A DNA stretch of 64,000 nt. Origin: an uncultured Allomuricauda sp. (GTDB taxonomy: Bacteria; Bacteroidota; Bacteroidia; Flavobacteriales; Flavobacteriaceae). Shown here one piece after another: positions 31,529 through 41,547 of the stretch. The stretch is taken from the NCBI RefSeq assembly GCF_937884665.1, contig NZ_CAKZYF010000027.1, positions 1 through 64,000 of the forward strand, given 5' to 3'. The notes under the pieces are model-generated. The model was not told the origin of the DNA. It did no database searches and worked only from the letters and a program-made list of their open reading frames with translations. Numbering within the stretch: position 1 is the stretch's first letter; each line of letters starts with the position of its first letter. The position numbers and the translations under genes were made by a program.

Positions 31529-32242
31529 ATGTTGACTTTATCAGATTTTCTTCAAAGCGCGCCAGCAAAGCCATGTTCCATTTTGATCGTGGATGACGAC
31601 ATAATCACTTGTGCGGGCTATATTTCCATTTTAAGTAACTCTACACTTCTAGACGGCCTTATAAATCAACGATTTGAAGTGGCCCACTCTCTTTTTGAAG
31701 CGAAGGAAAAAATCAACAAGGCTATTGTGACGGCTTCTGTGTTTGACCTGGTTTTTCTCGATATTCGTATGCCTTCCGAGCCAAAAGAAAATCTTTTCTC
31801 AGGGGAGGATTTGGGCAAGTTGACGAAAAGCTTAAGCCCGAAAACCAAAATTTTGGTCCTAACCAGTATCACTGATCCCTTTCGTATAAGTTCCATTTTA
31901 CAAGCTATTGACCCCAGCGGATTTATGCTTAAAAGTGAGATTACCAAAGAGACCCTTACAACATGCATTGAAAAATTGATGACCGAAGGTGTATTTTATT
32001 CCAAAAAGGTTACGCGAATCATTCGAGACCATTTTATTTCCAACCCCACATTGACTTTTGAGGAAAAAAAATTTCTCCACCTTCTTTCCATCGGAGTCCC
32101 GTCCCATAAAATTCAAAACCATCTACCTTGGTCCCTGTCCAAAATCAATAAAAAGAAGCAACAGCTAAGGGAAAAACTTGGAGTCGAAGAAAGTAACACC
32201 TTTGCACTTGTCCATCAAGCGAAAAAACTGGGAATAGTTTAA
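31529..32242 (+). CDS. Response regulator with REC-like domain and LuxR-type C-terminal HTH
   Basis: ILIVDDDIITCAGYISIL, VFLDIRMPSEPKENLFSGEDLGKL, FMLKSEITKETL, C-terminal HTH ...KLGVEESNTFALVHQAKKLG. Confidence 0.78.
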   Translation: MLTLSDFLQSAPAKPCSILIVDDDIITCAGYISILSNSTLLDGLINQRFEVAHSLFEAKEKINKAIVTASVFDLVFLDIRMPSEPKENLFSGEDLGKLTKSLSPKTKILVLTSITDPFRISSILQAIDPSGFMLKSEITKETLTTCIEKLMTEGVFYSKKVTRIIRDHFISNPTLTFEEKKFLHLLSIGVPSHKIQNHLPWSLSKINKKKQQLREKLGVEESNTFALVHQAKKLGIV

Positions 32243-32246
32243 AAAC

Positions 32247-32261
32247 TGTACAAAATGTACA
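32247..32261. promoter_or_regulatory. Inverted repeat TGTACA-AAA-TGTACA
   Basis: 6-bp arms with 3-nt spacer, starts 5 nt after the response-regulator stop. Confidence 0.4.
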
Positions 32262-32315
32262 CTTTCTGCACCCTAACATCTGAAACATGCAACATATTTT
32301 TATACCAGTCCTAAA

Positions 32316-32329
32316 TTTTGTGCACAAAA
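32316..32329. promoter_or_regulatory. Perfect 14-bp palindrome TTTTGTGCACAAAA upstream of the small secreted-peptide ORF
   Basis: Read directly; 41 nt before ATG at 32370. Confidence 0.45.
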
Positions 32330-32369
32330 GGGATGTAATAAAAACGATGTTAATTTTAAATTTGAAGAA

Positions 32370-32585
32370 ATGAAAAAAAGTATTGGAATTTTTGGTGCAT
32401 TCTTGATAATGAGCTTTAGTTTGAGTGCTGAAGTGGACAACAAGGCTTCTTCGATATCAAATGAAACCATGGAAACTATGGAACTATTCTGTGATGCGGG
32501 ATGGGCCGCAGTGGATGGATATTATCAAGGTGGGGGTAGTGATGGTTCTAAAGCAGCACAAATTTTCGCGATTGCCTGTGGTTAA
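32370..32585 (+). CDS. 71-aa putative secreted peptide with two cysteines
   Basis: MKKSIGIFGAFLIMSFSLSA signal-like N-terminus; mature EVDNKASSISNETMETMELFCDAGWAAVDGYYQGGGSDGSKAAQIFAIACG. Confidence 0.6.
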   Translation: MKKSIGIFGAFLIMSFSLSAEVDNKASSISNETMETMELFCDAGWAAVDGYYQGGGSDGSKAAQIFAIACG

Positions 32586-32607
32586 AATAGCTATTTAGGG
32601 GATTCAA

Positions 32608-33393
32608 ATGAATCCCATTAACAATGTTTACCTTTTCAGTACGTTAGAAAAATCTTTAGAACAAATGAAAAATCTCAAGCTATTCCTTGGCGTCCTTATG
32701 TTTTGCTCCTTTTATTGCAATTCACAAGTATCCGAAGGTAAGATCCTGTACAATGTGAATATCGATATTTTTATGGAAAGGATAAATTCGAACAATTCCA
32801 ATTCATCAGCAAATACTTTGTTTAAAGATGTGGCCAAAGCCATCAAAGATGTAAGTATGACGCTTTCTTTCAATCAGCATCTTTCTAAATTTGAAGTCAA
32901 TAAAACAATGCCGAGTGATTTTTCAGAAAAAACAAGTAAACTGGCTCTTATCATGGCAAACAAAGGTGTTTATTACACCAACAAAAAACTAGGGAAGCAA
33001 CTATTGGTCCGCACTTTTCAAGGAGATAACTTTAACGTGCTTTCGGAAATCGAAGAAAGGAATTGGACATTAACGCGGGAGAGCAAAAAAATTGGGGATT
33101 TTACATGCTATAAGGCTACAATGAACAAGGAAACAGTGGGAGGAAATTTTCCCATTACAGCGTGGTATACTCCGCAAATCCCTTTAAGCTTTGGTCCAAA
33201 CCAATTTGTGGGAAATTTACCAGGGCTAATTTTAGAACTACACGATACCGATGTAAGCTACGTCTGTAGTAGCATTACTTTAAATCCTAAGGAGAACGTT
33301 GTCATTGAATGGCCCGAAGCCGATGAAACTATGACAAAAGAGGAATATAAAAAAGCTGGGGATGAATTAAAAAAGAAGCTGACAAAGTTTTGA
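32608..33393 (+). CDS. GLPGLI family protein (probable start at 32665)
   Basis: MKNLKLFLGVLMFCSFYCNSQVSEGKILYNV; NQFVGNLPGLILELHDTD matches the family motif. Confidence 0.82.
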   Translation: MNPINNVYLFSTLEKSLEQMKNLKLFLGVLMFCSFYCNSQVSEGKILYNVNIDIFMERINSNNSNSSANTLFKDVAKAIKDVSMTLSFNQHLSKFEVNKTMPSDFSEKTSKLALIMANKGVYYTNKKLGKQLLVRTFQGDNFNVLSEIEERNWTLTRESKKIGDFTCYKATMNKETVGGNFPITAWYTPQIPLSFGPNQFVGNLPGLILELHDTDVSYVCSSITLNPKENVVIEWPEADETMTKEEYKKAGDELKKKLTKF

Positions 33394-33465
33394 TAAAAAA
33401 GTTTGGCGTCCAAAATCAGGTAAACTAAAAGCCATTTTCCATTCTTTAATGAAGGTCTTTTTGCG

Positions 33466-36162
33466 ATGAAAATTAAAACCTATCTATGCTTTACCATTTT
33501 TCTCGTAAGCCTTATACCTGGGACTTTCTCAATCGTAATGGGGCAGGAAACACTGCTCAAAGGAAAGGTATCAGATACAACGGGTACATATTTATCCGAG
33601 AGCAGCATCCTGGCATTTCCTGAAACCGAAAATGAGAAAACCCGTTTTGCAATATCCAATCAAGATGGTGCGTATGTTTTAAAACTTAGCAAAGGAATTT
33701 CTTATAGCATTGAAGTTCATTATTTAGGTTATCAAAAACTGACTTTTCAATATACCGCTGCCCAAGATGAAGTCAAGGACCTGATTTTAAAACCAAGTAT
33801 AAATGCATTGGACGAAGTAATTCTTAATTATCAGGTACCCATAACGGTAACCCAAGATACTACGACCTACAATACAGATGCCTTTGTAAACGGAGAGGAA
33901 CGAAAACTTCGGGAAGTTTTAAAAAAGCTCCCGGGCATAGAAGTGGACCGCGAAGGAAATGTTACTTCACAAGGTAAAGAAGTGACAAAGGTTCTTGTAG
34001 AAGATAAGATTTTCTTTACAGGAAATAGCAAACTTGCGGTTAACAACATTCCGGCCGATGTTGTGGATAAAATTCAAGTAATAGAGGATTATAATAAGGT
34101 GGGCTTTTTAAAGGGACTTCTGGATTCAGATGATATTGCATTGAACATTAAGCTAAAAGAGGACAAAAAGAAGTTTGCATTTGGTGATATTGAAGTTGGA
34201 GGCGGAGATGAGGAACGTTACCTAGCACATTCCAATTTGTTTTATTACGGACCTAAAACCAACATTAACTTTATTACCGATTTGAACGATATCGGCATTA
34301 AGTCTTTTACATTGAAGGACTACATAGACTTTAATGGGGGATTTGGTAAGCTTATGGGAGATTTAAAAGGATATTTGGCCCTTAGCAATGACGATTTATC
34401 ACAATTTTTGATCAACACCGATTTCAAGGAAAACATCAATCGTTTTGGAGCTTTCAACTTAAGGAACTCATTATCACCAAAAGCTGAAATGAACGCTTTC
34501 GTGATAGTAAACCATAGTGACACCGAAACTGAAGTAAACACATTGAATATATACAATGACCCGCAAGAGCAATTCAATGAGGAAAGAATCAACATAAACC
34601 AGCTAAGTAATTTTTTTATCCTTGGAAAAGTCACTTTTGACTATGAACCCAATTTAAATGAAGCTATTTCAGCAAATACATTTGTTAAGATTACCAACAA
34701 TGACAATACAGGAAATATTTCAACGCAGCGTCCTGATGTTAACAGCACGTTTTCTACAGTTTCTGATTTGGAGGCCCTCGAGTTTCGACAAAACTTGGAA
34801 TACAGCAAAAGGTTTTCCAAAAAACAGACACTGAGCCTTGAATCCACTTTTAACCATCAAAATAACAGCCCCAGTACGAACTGGGTTACGGATGAAGCTT
34901 TTTTAGAAGGACTTATTCCGCTGCAAGAGGACAACTTCTTTGACGTGCGACAGACCAAAAACGCCAAAAGCACCTCTTTTGAATTACTTCTCAAGGACTA
35001 TTGGGTCCTCAATCGCTTTAATCATATCTACACAACATTTGGGACCAGTTTGCTATTCGAGGAATATACCACGGAAGAGTTCCAAATATTGGAAGATGGC
35101 GCAATCAACGATTTTTCTCTCAACGGTTTTGGTAATGAACTAGACTTTCGTCTTAGGGATACATTCTTGGGACTGGAATATAAGTTTTTGATGGGTAAGC
35201 TCACCTTAAAATCAGGCCTGTTTTACCACAACTATACCTGGGAAAATATACAGGAAAATTCCACAGAAAGAAATACAACGAACATCGCTTTACCAAGAAT
35301 AGATGCTACCTTGGAAATCAACAGTAGTGAAAAAATTCGCTTCAATTACCAACAGCAAGTCCGTTTTCCCATGGGAAATCGTTTTTTCAACAATGCGCTT
35401 TTGAGTTCGTTCAATACCGTTTTATTGGGAAATCGGGAGCTAGCCAACGAACGCTTTCACACCTACTCTTTGAACTATTACAAATTCAAATTATTGAGAG
35501 GTTTTAATTTGAACGCAGGTATCAACTACACTAGAAAGACGCAAACCATTAAAAACACGATACGTCTAGAAGAAATCGAGCAATTTATAACCTATACCAT
35601 GTTCAACCGACCAGAAAATGGCATTACGGCCAATTTTGATATCAGTAAAAAAGTAAACCGGATCAAGTTCAGGGTTAACGGCTCAACATCGTATAACGAG
35701 TTTTTTCAGCTTGTAAATGATGACGTTTCCAAAAATATATCCAAATCTCTTTCTGTAACCGGTAGGACGATAACAACTTTTGAGAAATTGCCGAACCTTG
35801 AAGTAGGCTATACCTACGAACCTACAAACTTTAGGACCGGGGTTTCCTCAAATGAATTCAACAATACCGAGTTTTTTACCGATCTGAGCTATGATTTCAT
35901 TAACGATTTTCAATTGAAAGGAGATTTCAGAAGAATAAACTATGAAAACATCACCCAGAATGTCAGTAACTCTTTTGAGATTTCCAACATCTCGTTATTT
36001 TATCAAAAAGAAGATAGTCCATGGGGGGTTGAATTCTCAGTAACCAACATCTTTGACACTAAATTTAAAAGACAAAACTCATTTTCGGACTTTTTGGTGA
36101 GTGATAAGACCACTTTTATCGTACCAAGAATAGTGATGCTAAAAATGTCCTATAAATTCTAA
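33466..36162 (+). CDS. Outer-membrane beta-barrel protein with N-terminal carboxypeptidase-regulatory-like domain (TonB receptor-like)
   Basis: LLKGKVSDTTGTYLSESSILAFPETENEKTRFAISNQDGAYVLKL..; plug-like LREVLKKLPGIEVDREGNV; long beta-rich C-terminus. Confidence 0.82.
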   Translation: MKIKTYLCFTIFLVSLIPGTFSIVMGQETLLKGKVSDTTGTYLSESSILAFPETENEKTRFAISNQDGAYVLKLSKGISYSIEVHYLGYQKLTFQYTAAQDEVKDLILKPSINALDEVILNYQVPITVTQDTTTYNTDAFVNGEERKLREVLKKLPGIEVDREGNVTSQGKEVTKVLVEDKIFFTGNSKLAVNNIPADVVDKIQVIEDYNKVGFLKGLLDSDDIALNIKLKEDKKKFAFGDIEVGGGDEERYLAHSNLFYYGPKTNINFITDLNDIGIKSFTLKDYIDFNGGFGKLMGDLKGYLALSNDDLSQFLINTDFKENINRFGAFNLRNSLSPKAEMNAFVIVNHSDTETEVNTLNIYNDPQEQFNEERININQLSNFFILGKVTFDYEPNLNEAISANTFVKITNNDNTGNISTQRPDVNSTFSTVSDLEALEFRQNLEYSKRFSKKQTLSLESTFNHQNNSPSTNWVTDEAFLEGLIPLQEDNFFDVRQTKNAKSTSFELLLKDYWVLNRFNHIYTTFGTSLLFEEYTTEEFQILEDGAINDFSLNGFGNELDFRLRDTFLGLEYKFLMGKLTLKSGLFYHNYTWENIQENSTERNTTNIALPRIDATLEINSSEKIRFNYQQQVRFPMGNRFFNNALLSSFNTVLLGNRELANERFHTYSLNYYKFKLLRGFNLNAGINYTRKTQTIKNTIRLEEIEQFITYTMFNRPENGITANFDISKKVNRIKFRVNGSTSYNEFFQLVNDDVSKNISKSLSVTGRTITTFEKLPNLEVGYTYEPTNFRTGVSSNEFNNTEFFTDLSYDFINDFQLKGDFRRINYENITQNVSNSFEISNISLFYQKEDSPWGVEFSVTNIFDTKFKRQNSFSDFLVSDKTTFIVPRIVMLKMSYKF

Positions 36163-36521
36163 GAAGACCATTCGCCCTGTTGCTTTCTCAAACTAACCTT
36201 TGTCCATTCCCTTTTCAGGATTAAGAAAGAAACCGTCTTGGCCATGTCGACCACATCGATAGCTTCAAGTTGTCTGACCTTATGCTCCGGGACATCCACA
36301 ATATAAAGTAGATTCAAATATTCGGGGAACTGTTCCAACATAAGCCGGTAAACTTTTTCGTGAAGTTCGGCCTGAAGGTGTTCAGGAATAGGATTCTCTG
36401 GAATTTTAAGGTCTACATTTACCCTTCCGAAGTCCTTTTTTAGCTGTGCGACCAAAGCTTTGTACAAAAGTTGTTTTTCGGCCAGGACTAAAATTTCAAA
36501 ACTAGTGGTAAACTCCTGCAT
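36159..36521 (-). CDS. Conserved hypothetical protein (120 aa)
   Basis: Intact ORF, mixed alpha/beta composition, tail-to-tail with the upstream gene. Confidence 0.6.
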   Translation of the reverse strand: MQEFTTSFEILVLAEKQLLYKALVAQLKKDFGRVNVDLKIPENPIPEHLQAELHEKVYRLMLEQFPEYLNLLYIVDVPEHKVRQLEAIDVVDMAKTVSFLILKREWTKVSLRKQQGEWSS

Positions 36522-36545
36522 TGTGGCTGGTTTTTATCCAAACCG

Positions 36546-37562
36546 TTAAGCCCGGATTTTCTGTTCCCAGTCCCAAGCAGATTTCACCGCATCGTCCAAA
36601 GAGGATTCCGCTTTCCAACCTAAAACTGCGTTGGCCTTCTGGGTATCGGCATAAGCTTGAACTACATCGCCCGATCTGCGATCTGCGATGGTATACTTCA
36701 ACTTTTTACCGGATACGTTCTCAAAACTATGGATAACCTCAAGCACCGAACTGCCCCTACCGGTTCCCAGATTAAAAACTTCGTAGTTTTCCTTGTTTTC
36801 CTTTTCCAGTAACCGCTGAAGTGCTATCACGTGGGCTTTTGCCACGTCCACCACGTGGATATAATCCCGAATACAAGTGCCATCGTTGGTAGGATTATCG
36901 TTTCCGAATACCGAAAGCTGTTCCCGAAGACCTACCCCTGTTTGGGTGATGAAAGGAACCAGATTTTGGGGCACTCCAATGGGAAGTTCCCCTATATGCA
37001 CACTCGGATGGGCTCCAATAGGGTTAAAATAGCGGAGCGCTATGGCCGATAGTGAAGGATTGACATTACAGGTATCCCTGATAATCTCCTCCCCTACTTG
37101 TTTTGTATTTCCGTAGGGCGATTCCGCAGGTTTGACCGGAGCATCTTCCGTAATTGGCATTTTATCCGCTTGGCCATACACCGTGCAAGAGGAACTGAAA
37201 ATAAAACGGGCTTTCTCTTGTTTTGTCAACTCTTGGAGCATGTAGACCAATACACCCAAGTTATTTTCGTAATACAACAGAGGTTTGTCAACGCTCTCGC
37301 CAACCGCTTTTGAGGCCGCAAAATGTATTACCCCTTCGATATCCGCATGTTTGGCAAAAAAATCTTGGACCTTAGTTTTTTCCCGAAGGTCCATTTCTTC
37401 AAAAATTGCCTTTTTGCCCGTAATAGCTGTAATACCTTTCAGAACATCTTTGGATGAATTCGAAAGATTATCTATTATGACCACTTCAAAACCTTTGTTT
37501 TGAAGTTCAACGACGGTATGGGAACCGATAAATCCCAGACCTCCGGTGACTAAAATCTTCAT
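36546..37562 (-). CDS. galE: UDP-glucose 4-epimerase
   Basis: MKILVTGGLGFIGSHTVVELQNKGFEVVIIDNLSNSS; SSCTVYG...SPYGNTKQ. Confidence 0.94.
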   Translation of the reverse strand: MKILVTGGLGFIGSHTVVELQNKGFEVVIIDNLSNSSKDVLKGITAITGKKAIFEEMDLREKTKVQDFFAKHADIEGVIHFAASKAVGESVDKPLLYYENNLGVLVYMLQELTKQEKARFIFSSSCTVYGQADKMPITEDAPVKPAESPYGNTKQVGEEIIRDTCNVNPSLSAIALRYFNPIGAHPSVHIGELPIGVPQNLVPFITQTGVGLREQLSVFGNDNPTNDGTCIRDYIHVVDVAKAHVIALQRLLEKENKENYEVFNLGTGRGSSVLEVIHSFENVSGKKLKYTIADRRSGDVVQAYADTQKANAVLGWKAESSLDDAVKSAWDWEQKIRA

Positions 37563-37564
37563 AC

Positions 37565-38716
37565 TTATTTATTAACGAAATTCTTGATGAGCTTTGTAAT
37601 AAAATCAATTTGCCCATTATCCAGTTCAGTGTGCATGGGCAATGAAATGACTTCCTTGACCAATTGGTTCGTGGCAGTAAAATCTTCCTCCTTATATCTA
37701 GCGTCGGCATAGGCTTTCTGGCGATGTAAAGGAATGGGATAGTACACCCCAAAGGGAACGTTGTTTTCCGAAAGATGTTGCATCAAAGCATCCCTTTTTC
37801 CGTTTAAAATTCTTACAGTATACTGATGAAAAACATGGTTATCGCAAGCATCGGTTATACTATCATGACCTGTCACCTTGGGTAGCACAATGTTTTCCTG
37901 CCCTTTTAATCCATCAGAATACTTTTGCGCAGATGCCCTCCGCTTGGCATTGTATTCGTCCAATTTAGGAAGTTTGGCGTTCAATACCGCGGCTTGGATG
38001 GAGTCCAGTCGGGAATTTACACCTACCACATCATGATGGTATCGCTTGTACATACCATGGTTCACAATTCCACGGATGGTGTGGGCCAAATCATCATCAT
38101 CCGTGAAAATGGCGCCCCCATCCCCATAGCAGCCTAAATTCTTGGAGGGGAAAAATGAGGTGGCCGCCACATGCCCCAGTGTGCCCGCCTTTTGTTTTTG
38201 TCCATTTTTAGAGGTATAAACCGCCCCCATCGCCTGGGCATTATCTTCGATGATGTATAGATTATGTTTTTCTGCGATTTCCCGTATTGCTTCCATATTT
38301 GCGCATTGTCCAAATAGGTGTACTGGAACTATGGCTTTGGTTTTAGGGGTGATGGCTTTTTCGACCGCCACCGGGTCTATATTGAACGTATCAACTTCAA
38401 TATCGACCAAAACTGGAACCAAATTTAGAAGGGCTATTACCTCTACAGTGGCCGCAAAGGTAAAATCTACGGTAATTACCTCATCTCCTGGTTTGAGACC
38501 TAGTCCCATCATACAAATTTGTAACGCATCTGTACCATTTGCGCAAGGAATCACATGTTTTACGCCGAGATAGTTTTCCAAGCTGCTTTGAAACTCCTTC
38601 ACCATAGGACCATTAATGAAGGCAGAAGAATTTAAAACCTCTTCGATAGAGGTATCAACTTCGCTCTTTATCCCCTCATATTGACCCTTAAGGTCAACCA
38701 TTTGTATTTTTTTCAT
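37565..38716 (-). CDS. DegT/DnrJ/EryC1 family sugar aminotransferase
   Basis: ALQICMMGLGLKPGDEVITVDFTFAATVEVI; FFPSKNLGCYGDGGAIFTDDDDLAHTIRGIVNHG. Confidence 0.93.
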   Translation of the reverse strand: MKKIQMVDLKGQYEGIKSEVDTSIEEVLNSSAFINGPMVKEFQSSLENYLGVKHVIPCANGTDALQICMMGLGLKPGDEVITVDFTFAATVEVIALLNLVPVLVDIEVDTFNIDPVAVEKAITPKTKAIVPVHLFGQCANMEAIREIAEKHNLYIIEDNAQAMGAVYTSKNGQKQKAGTLGHVAATSFFPSKNLGCYGDGGAIFTDDDDLAHTIRGIVNHGMYKRYHHDVVGVNSRLDSIQAAVLNAKLPKLDEYNAKRRASAQKYSDGLKGQENIVLPKVTGHDSITDACDNHVFHQYTVRILNGKRDALMQHLSENNVPFGVYYPIPLHRQKAYADARYKEEDFTATNQLVKEVISLPMHTELDNGQIDFITKLIKNFVNK

Positions 38717-38748
38717 CAGTCTGCTTTTTCGTGCAAAATTAAGAAATA

Positions 38749-40041
38749 ATGACAGAGCGTCCTCCTAATACGGAAAGAATGTATTTTAGCGAAAACAACG
38801 GTTTGGTATATTTCATTTATAACCTTCTCACTGTATTGGTCTGGCCCTTTTTAAAGATCATTGGGCTTTTTAACGCCAAGATACGCTTGTTTGTTACTGG
38901 AAGACAACAGGTTTTTCAGATACTTGAAACCCAAATCGATCTGAACGATAAAGTTATTTGGCTGCACGCGGCTTCCTTGGGCGAATATGAACAAGGACTC
39001 CCCATTTTGGAACAACTGAAAAAGGAGTTCCCTGCATTCAAAATCTTGCTTACTTTCTTTTCCCCTTCTGGTTTTGAAGTTAAAAAAAATAGCGCCCCAG
39101 CTGATGTAATCACCTACCTGCCTCTCGATTCCAGGGCAAATGCTGAAAGATTTGTAGAACTTGTACATCCTGCGTTGGCCATTTTCATTAAGTATGAAGT
39201 GTGGCCCAATCATTTAAGAGCGCTTCAAAAAAGAGGAATTCCCAGCCTTTTGGTCTCTGCTCTGTTCTTGAAACGACAGATTTATTTTAAATGGTACGGC
39301 GGATTTATGCGCAATAGCTTACAGGCGTTCCATCATTTTTTTGTGCAGGATAAAAATGCAATGGACCTGCTTCAATCCATTCATATTACTAATGTGACCG
39401 TTAGCGGTGATACACGATTTGATAGAGTTTCCGAAATCCTGAAAAAGAACAATCGTTTGGATTTTATGGAAGCGTTCAAACAGGATAAGATTTGCATTGT
39501 GGCAGGCAGTACCTGGCCGGAGGATGAAAAAATCTTGGTCCCTTATTTAAATTCGGCCCCAAAATTCTTGAGATTCGTTATTGCCCCGCATACCATGAAA
39601 CCTTCACACATGGAGAAATTGATACGGGCGATCTCAAAACCGGTCATAAAGTATTCTGAATTGGGAACCACGACCCTTGATGGAATGGACATTCTTATCA
39701 TTGATACCATAGGCATGCTTACCAAGATATACAGCTACGCGGATGTCGCCTATGTTGGAGGTGGTTTTGCCACTGGGCTCCATAATACCTTGGAACCCGC
39801 AGTTTATGGTATTCCTGTTGTTATCGGCCCAAAATATGAAGGTTTCAAGGAGGCGGAAGAACTGGTGGCAAGGCGGGGAATTTTACCAATCAGCGATACC
39901 ACAACCTTTTCAAATACCATGTCCCGCTTATTGAACGACCCTTCTTTACGGGCCAAAATGGGAGAAATCAATACCCGGTATATTCAAAAAAATCAAGGTG
40001 CCACCCAAGGTGTTATGGAGCATGTCCGAACCATTCTTTAA
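38749..40041 (+). CDS. waaA: 3-deoxy-D-manno-octulosonic acid (Kdo) transferase
   Basis: VIWLHAASLGEYEQGLPILEQLKKEFP; GGFATGLHNTLEPAVYGIPVVIGPKYEGFKEAEELV. Confidence 0.93.
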   Translation: MTERPPNTERMYFSENNGLVYFIYNLLTVLVWPFLKIIGLFNAKIRLFVTGRQQVFQILETQIDLNDKVIWLHAASLGEYEQGLPILEQLKKEFPAFKILLTFFSPSGFEVKKNSAPADVITYLPLDSRANAERFVELVHPALAIFIKYEVWPNHLRALQKRGIPSLLVSALFLKRQIYFKWYGGFMRNSLQAFHHFFVQDKNAMDLLQSIHITNVTVSGDTRFDRVSEILKKNNRLDFMEAFKQDKICIVAGSTWPEDEKILVPYLNSAPKFLRFVIAPHTMKPSHMEKLIRAISKPVIKYSELGTTTLDGMDILIIDTIGMLTKIYSYADVAYVGGGFATGLHNTLEPAVYGIPVVIGPKYEGFKEAEELVARRGILPISDTTTFSNTMSRLLNDPSLRAKMGEINTRYIQKNQGATQGVMEHVRTIL

Positions 40042-40075
40042 TTTTCCTTAGTTTTAAATACGGCAACCCCTCTAT

Positions 40076-41432
40076 ATGAAACAAAAAATTTTATGGATTG
40101 CCATCATCGTGGCCCTTGCAGGATTTCTTTTTGGTTTTGATGCAGCCGTTATCTCTGGTGTCAACTCTTTTTGGTTTTGATACTGTGGTAATCTCAGGTG
40201 CGGACAAAAAGCTGCAGGAACTTTGGGGTTCTTCAGATACATTCCACGGACTGGTAGTTATGGGCATGGCCTTATGGGGAACCGTCATTGGCGCTATTTT
40301 TGGAGCGATCCCGACAGATAAACTGGGCCGAAAGAAAACACTTATTTGGATCGGTGTACTGTATTCCATTTCGGCAGTCGGTTCTGCCCTTACCCATGAC
40401 CCTATCAGTTTTGCCATTTTTAGATTTGTGGGAGGTCTTGGCGTAGGTGCTTCCACCATTGCTGCTCCTGCCTATATTTCGGAAATAGCCCCTGCAAAGA
40501 ATCGGGGAAAATTGGTGGGTATGTACCAATTCAACATTGTTCTTGGAATTTTAGTGGCCTACATGTCCAATTATCTTTTGAGCGGTATAAGCGAACAAGA
40601 CTGGAGATTCATGTTGGGCGCTGAGGCAATTCCAGCACTTGTTTATACCATTTTGGTGCTTTATGTTCCGAAAAGCCCGCGTTGGCTCGTGGTCCAAAAG
40701 AGATATGACGAAGCGGAACGTGTGGTTCAATCGCTAGGATTGGATTTTGGATTGGATGATTTAAAAAGCGAGGTAAACACGATAGGTTCCAAAGGATCCA
40801 AGGAAACTATTTTCATGAAAAAATACCGTCTTCCATTGATACTGGCTTTTTTAATCGCTTTTTTTAATCAATGGTCCGGTATAAACGCCTTCTTGTACTA
40901 TGCCCCCCGTATCTTTGAATTGGCGGGGTTGGGGGAGAGCACCGCACTGCTCAGCAGTATCGGTATCGGTGCCACCAATCTGGTATTTACCTTAATCGGA
41001 ATCTATCTTATCGATAGATTGGGCAGGAAACAACTTATGTACTTTGGGTCTATCGGATACATTATATCTCTTGCTTTGGTCTCCGCCGCATTTTTCTTCA
41101 ATTGGACGGGTATGTCCGTCCCCCTATTTTTGTTCGTTTTCATTGCCTCGCATGCCATAGGCCAGGGTGCTGTGATTTGGGTATTCATTTCGGAAGTCTT
41201 TCCCAATCATTTACGGGGGGCAGGCCAAGCTTTTGGCTGCTCTACCCACTGGGTGCTGGCCGCACTGATTCCATCATTTGTCCCTTTCCTTTTTGGTACT
41301 ATAGGACCGGGAATCGTATTCGGTTTTTTTGCTTTTATGATGGTCCTGCAGCTGTGCTGGGTATTTCTAATGATGCCCGAAACCAAGGGCATGAGCCTAG
41401 AGGATTTGGGGAGGCAGCTCAGTGCAAAGTGA
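40076..41432 (+). pseudogene. MFS sugar porter with N-terminal frameshift at an imperfect duplication
   Basis: ATG 40076 gives MKQKILWIAIIVALAGFLFGFDAAVISGVNSFWF then TGA 40178-40180; the rest (LFGFDTVVISGADKKLQELWGSSD...) is in the +1 frame. 16-bp direct repeat TCTTTTTGGTTTTGAT at 40126-40141 and 40166-40181; removing 40 nt restores one normal ORF. Confidence 0.82.
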
Positions 41433-41547
41433 CCTTGAGCGAATTCGATACCTTATGCGCCCAAAACCTGACCTTTGGTCGAATAATGAAGGTGGGGCCA
41501 TAATCCATAACTAAATAATTCCTTACATTGTTGGAAATTACACTATT

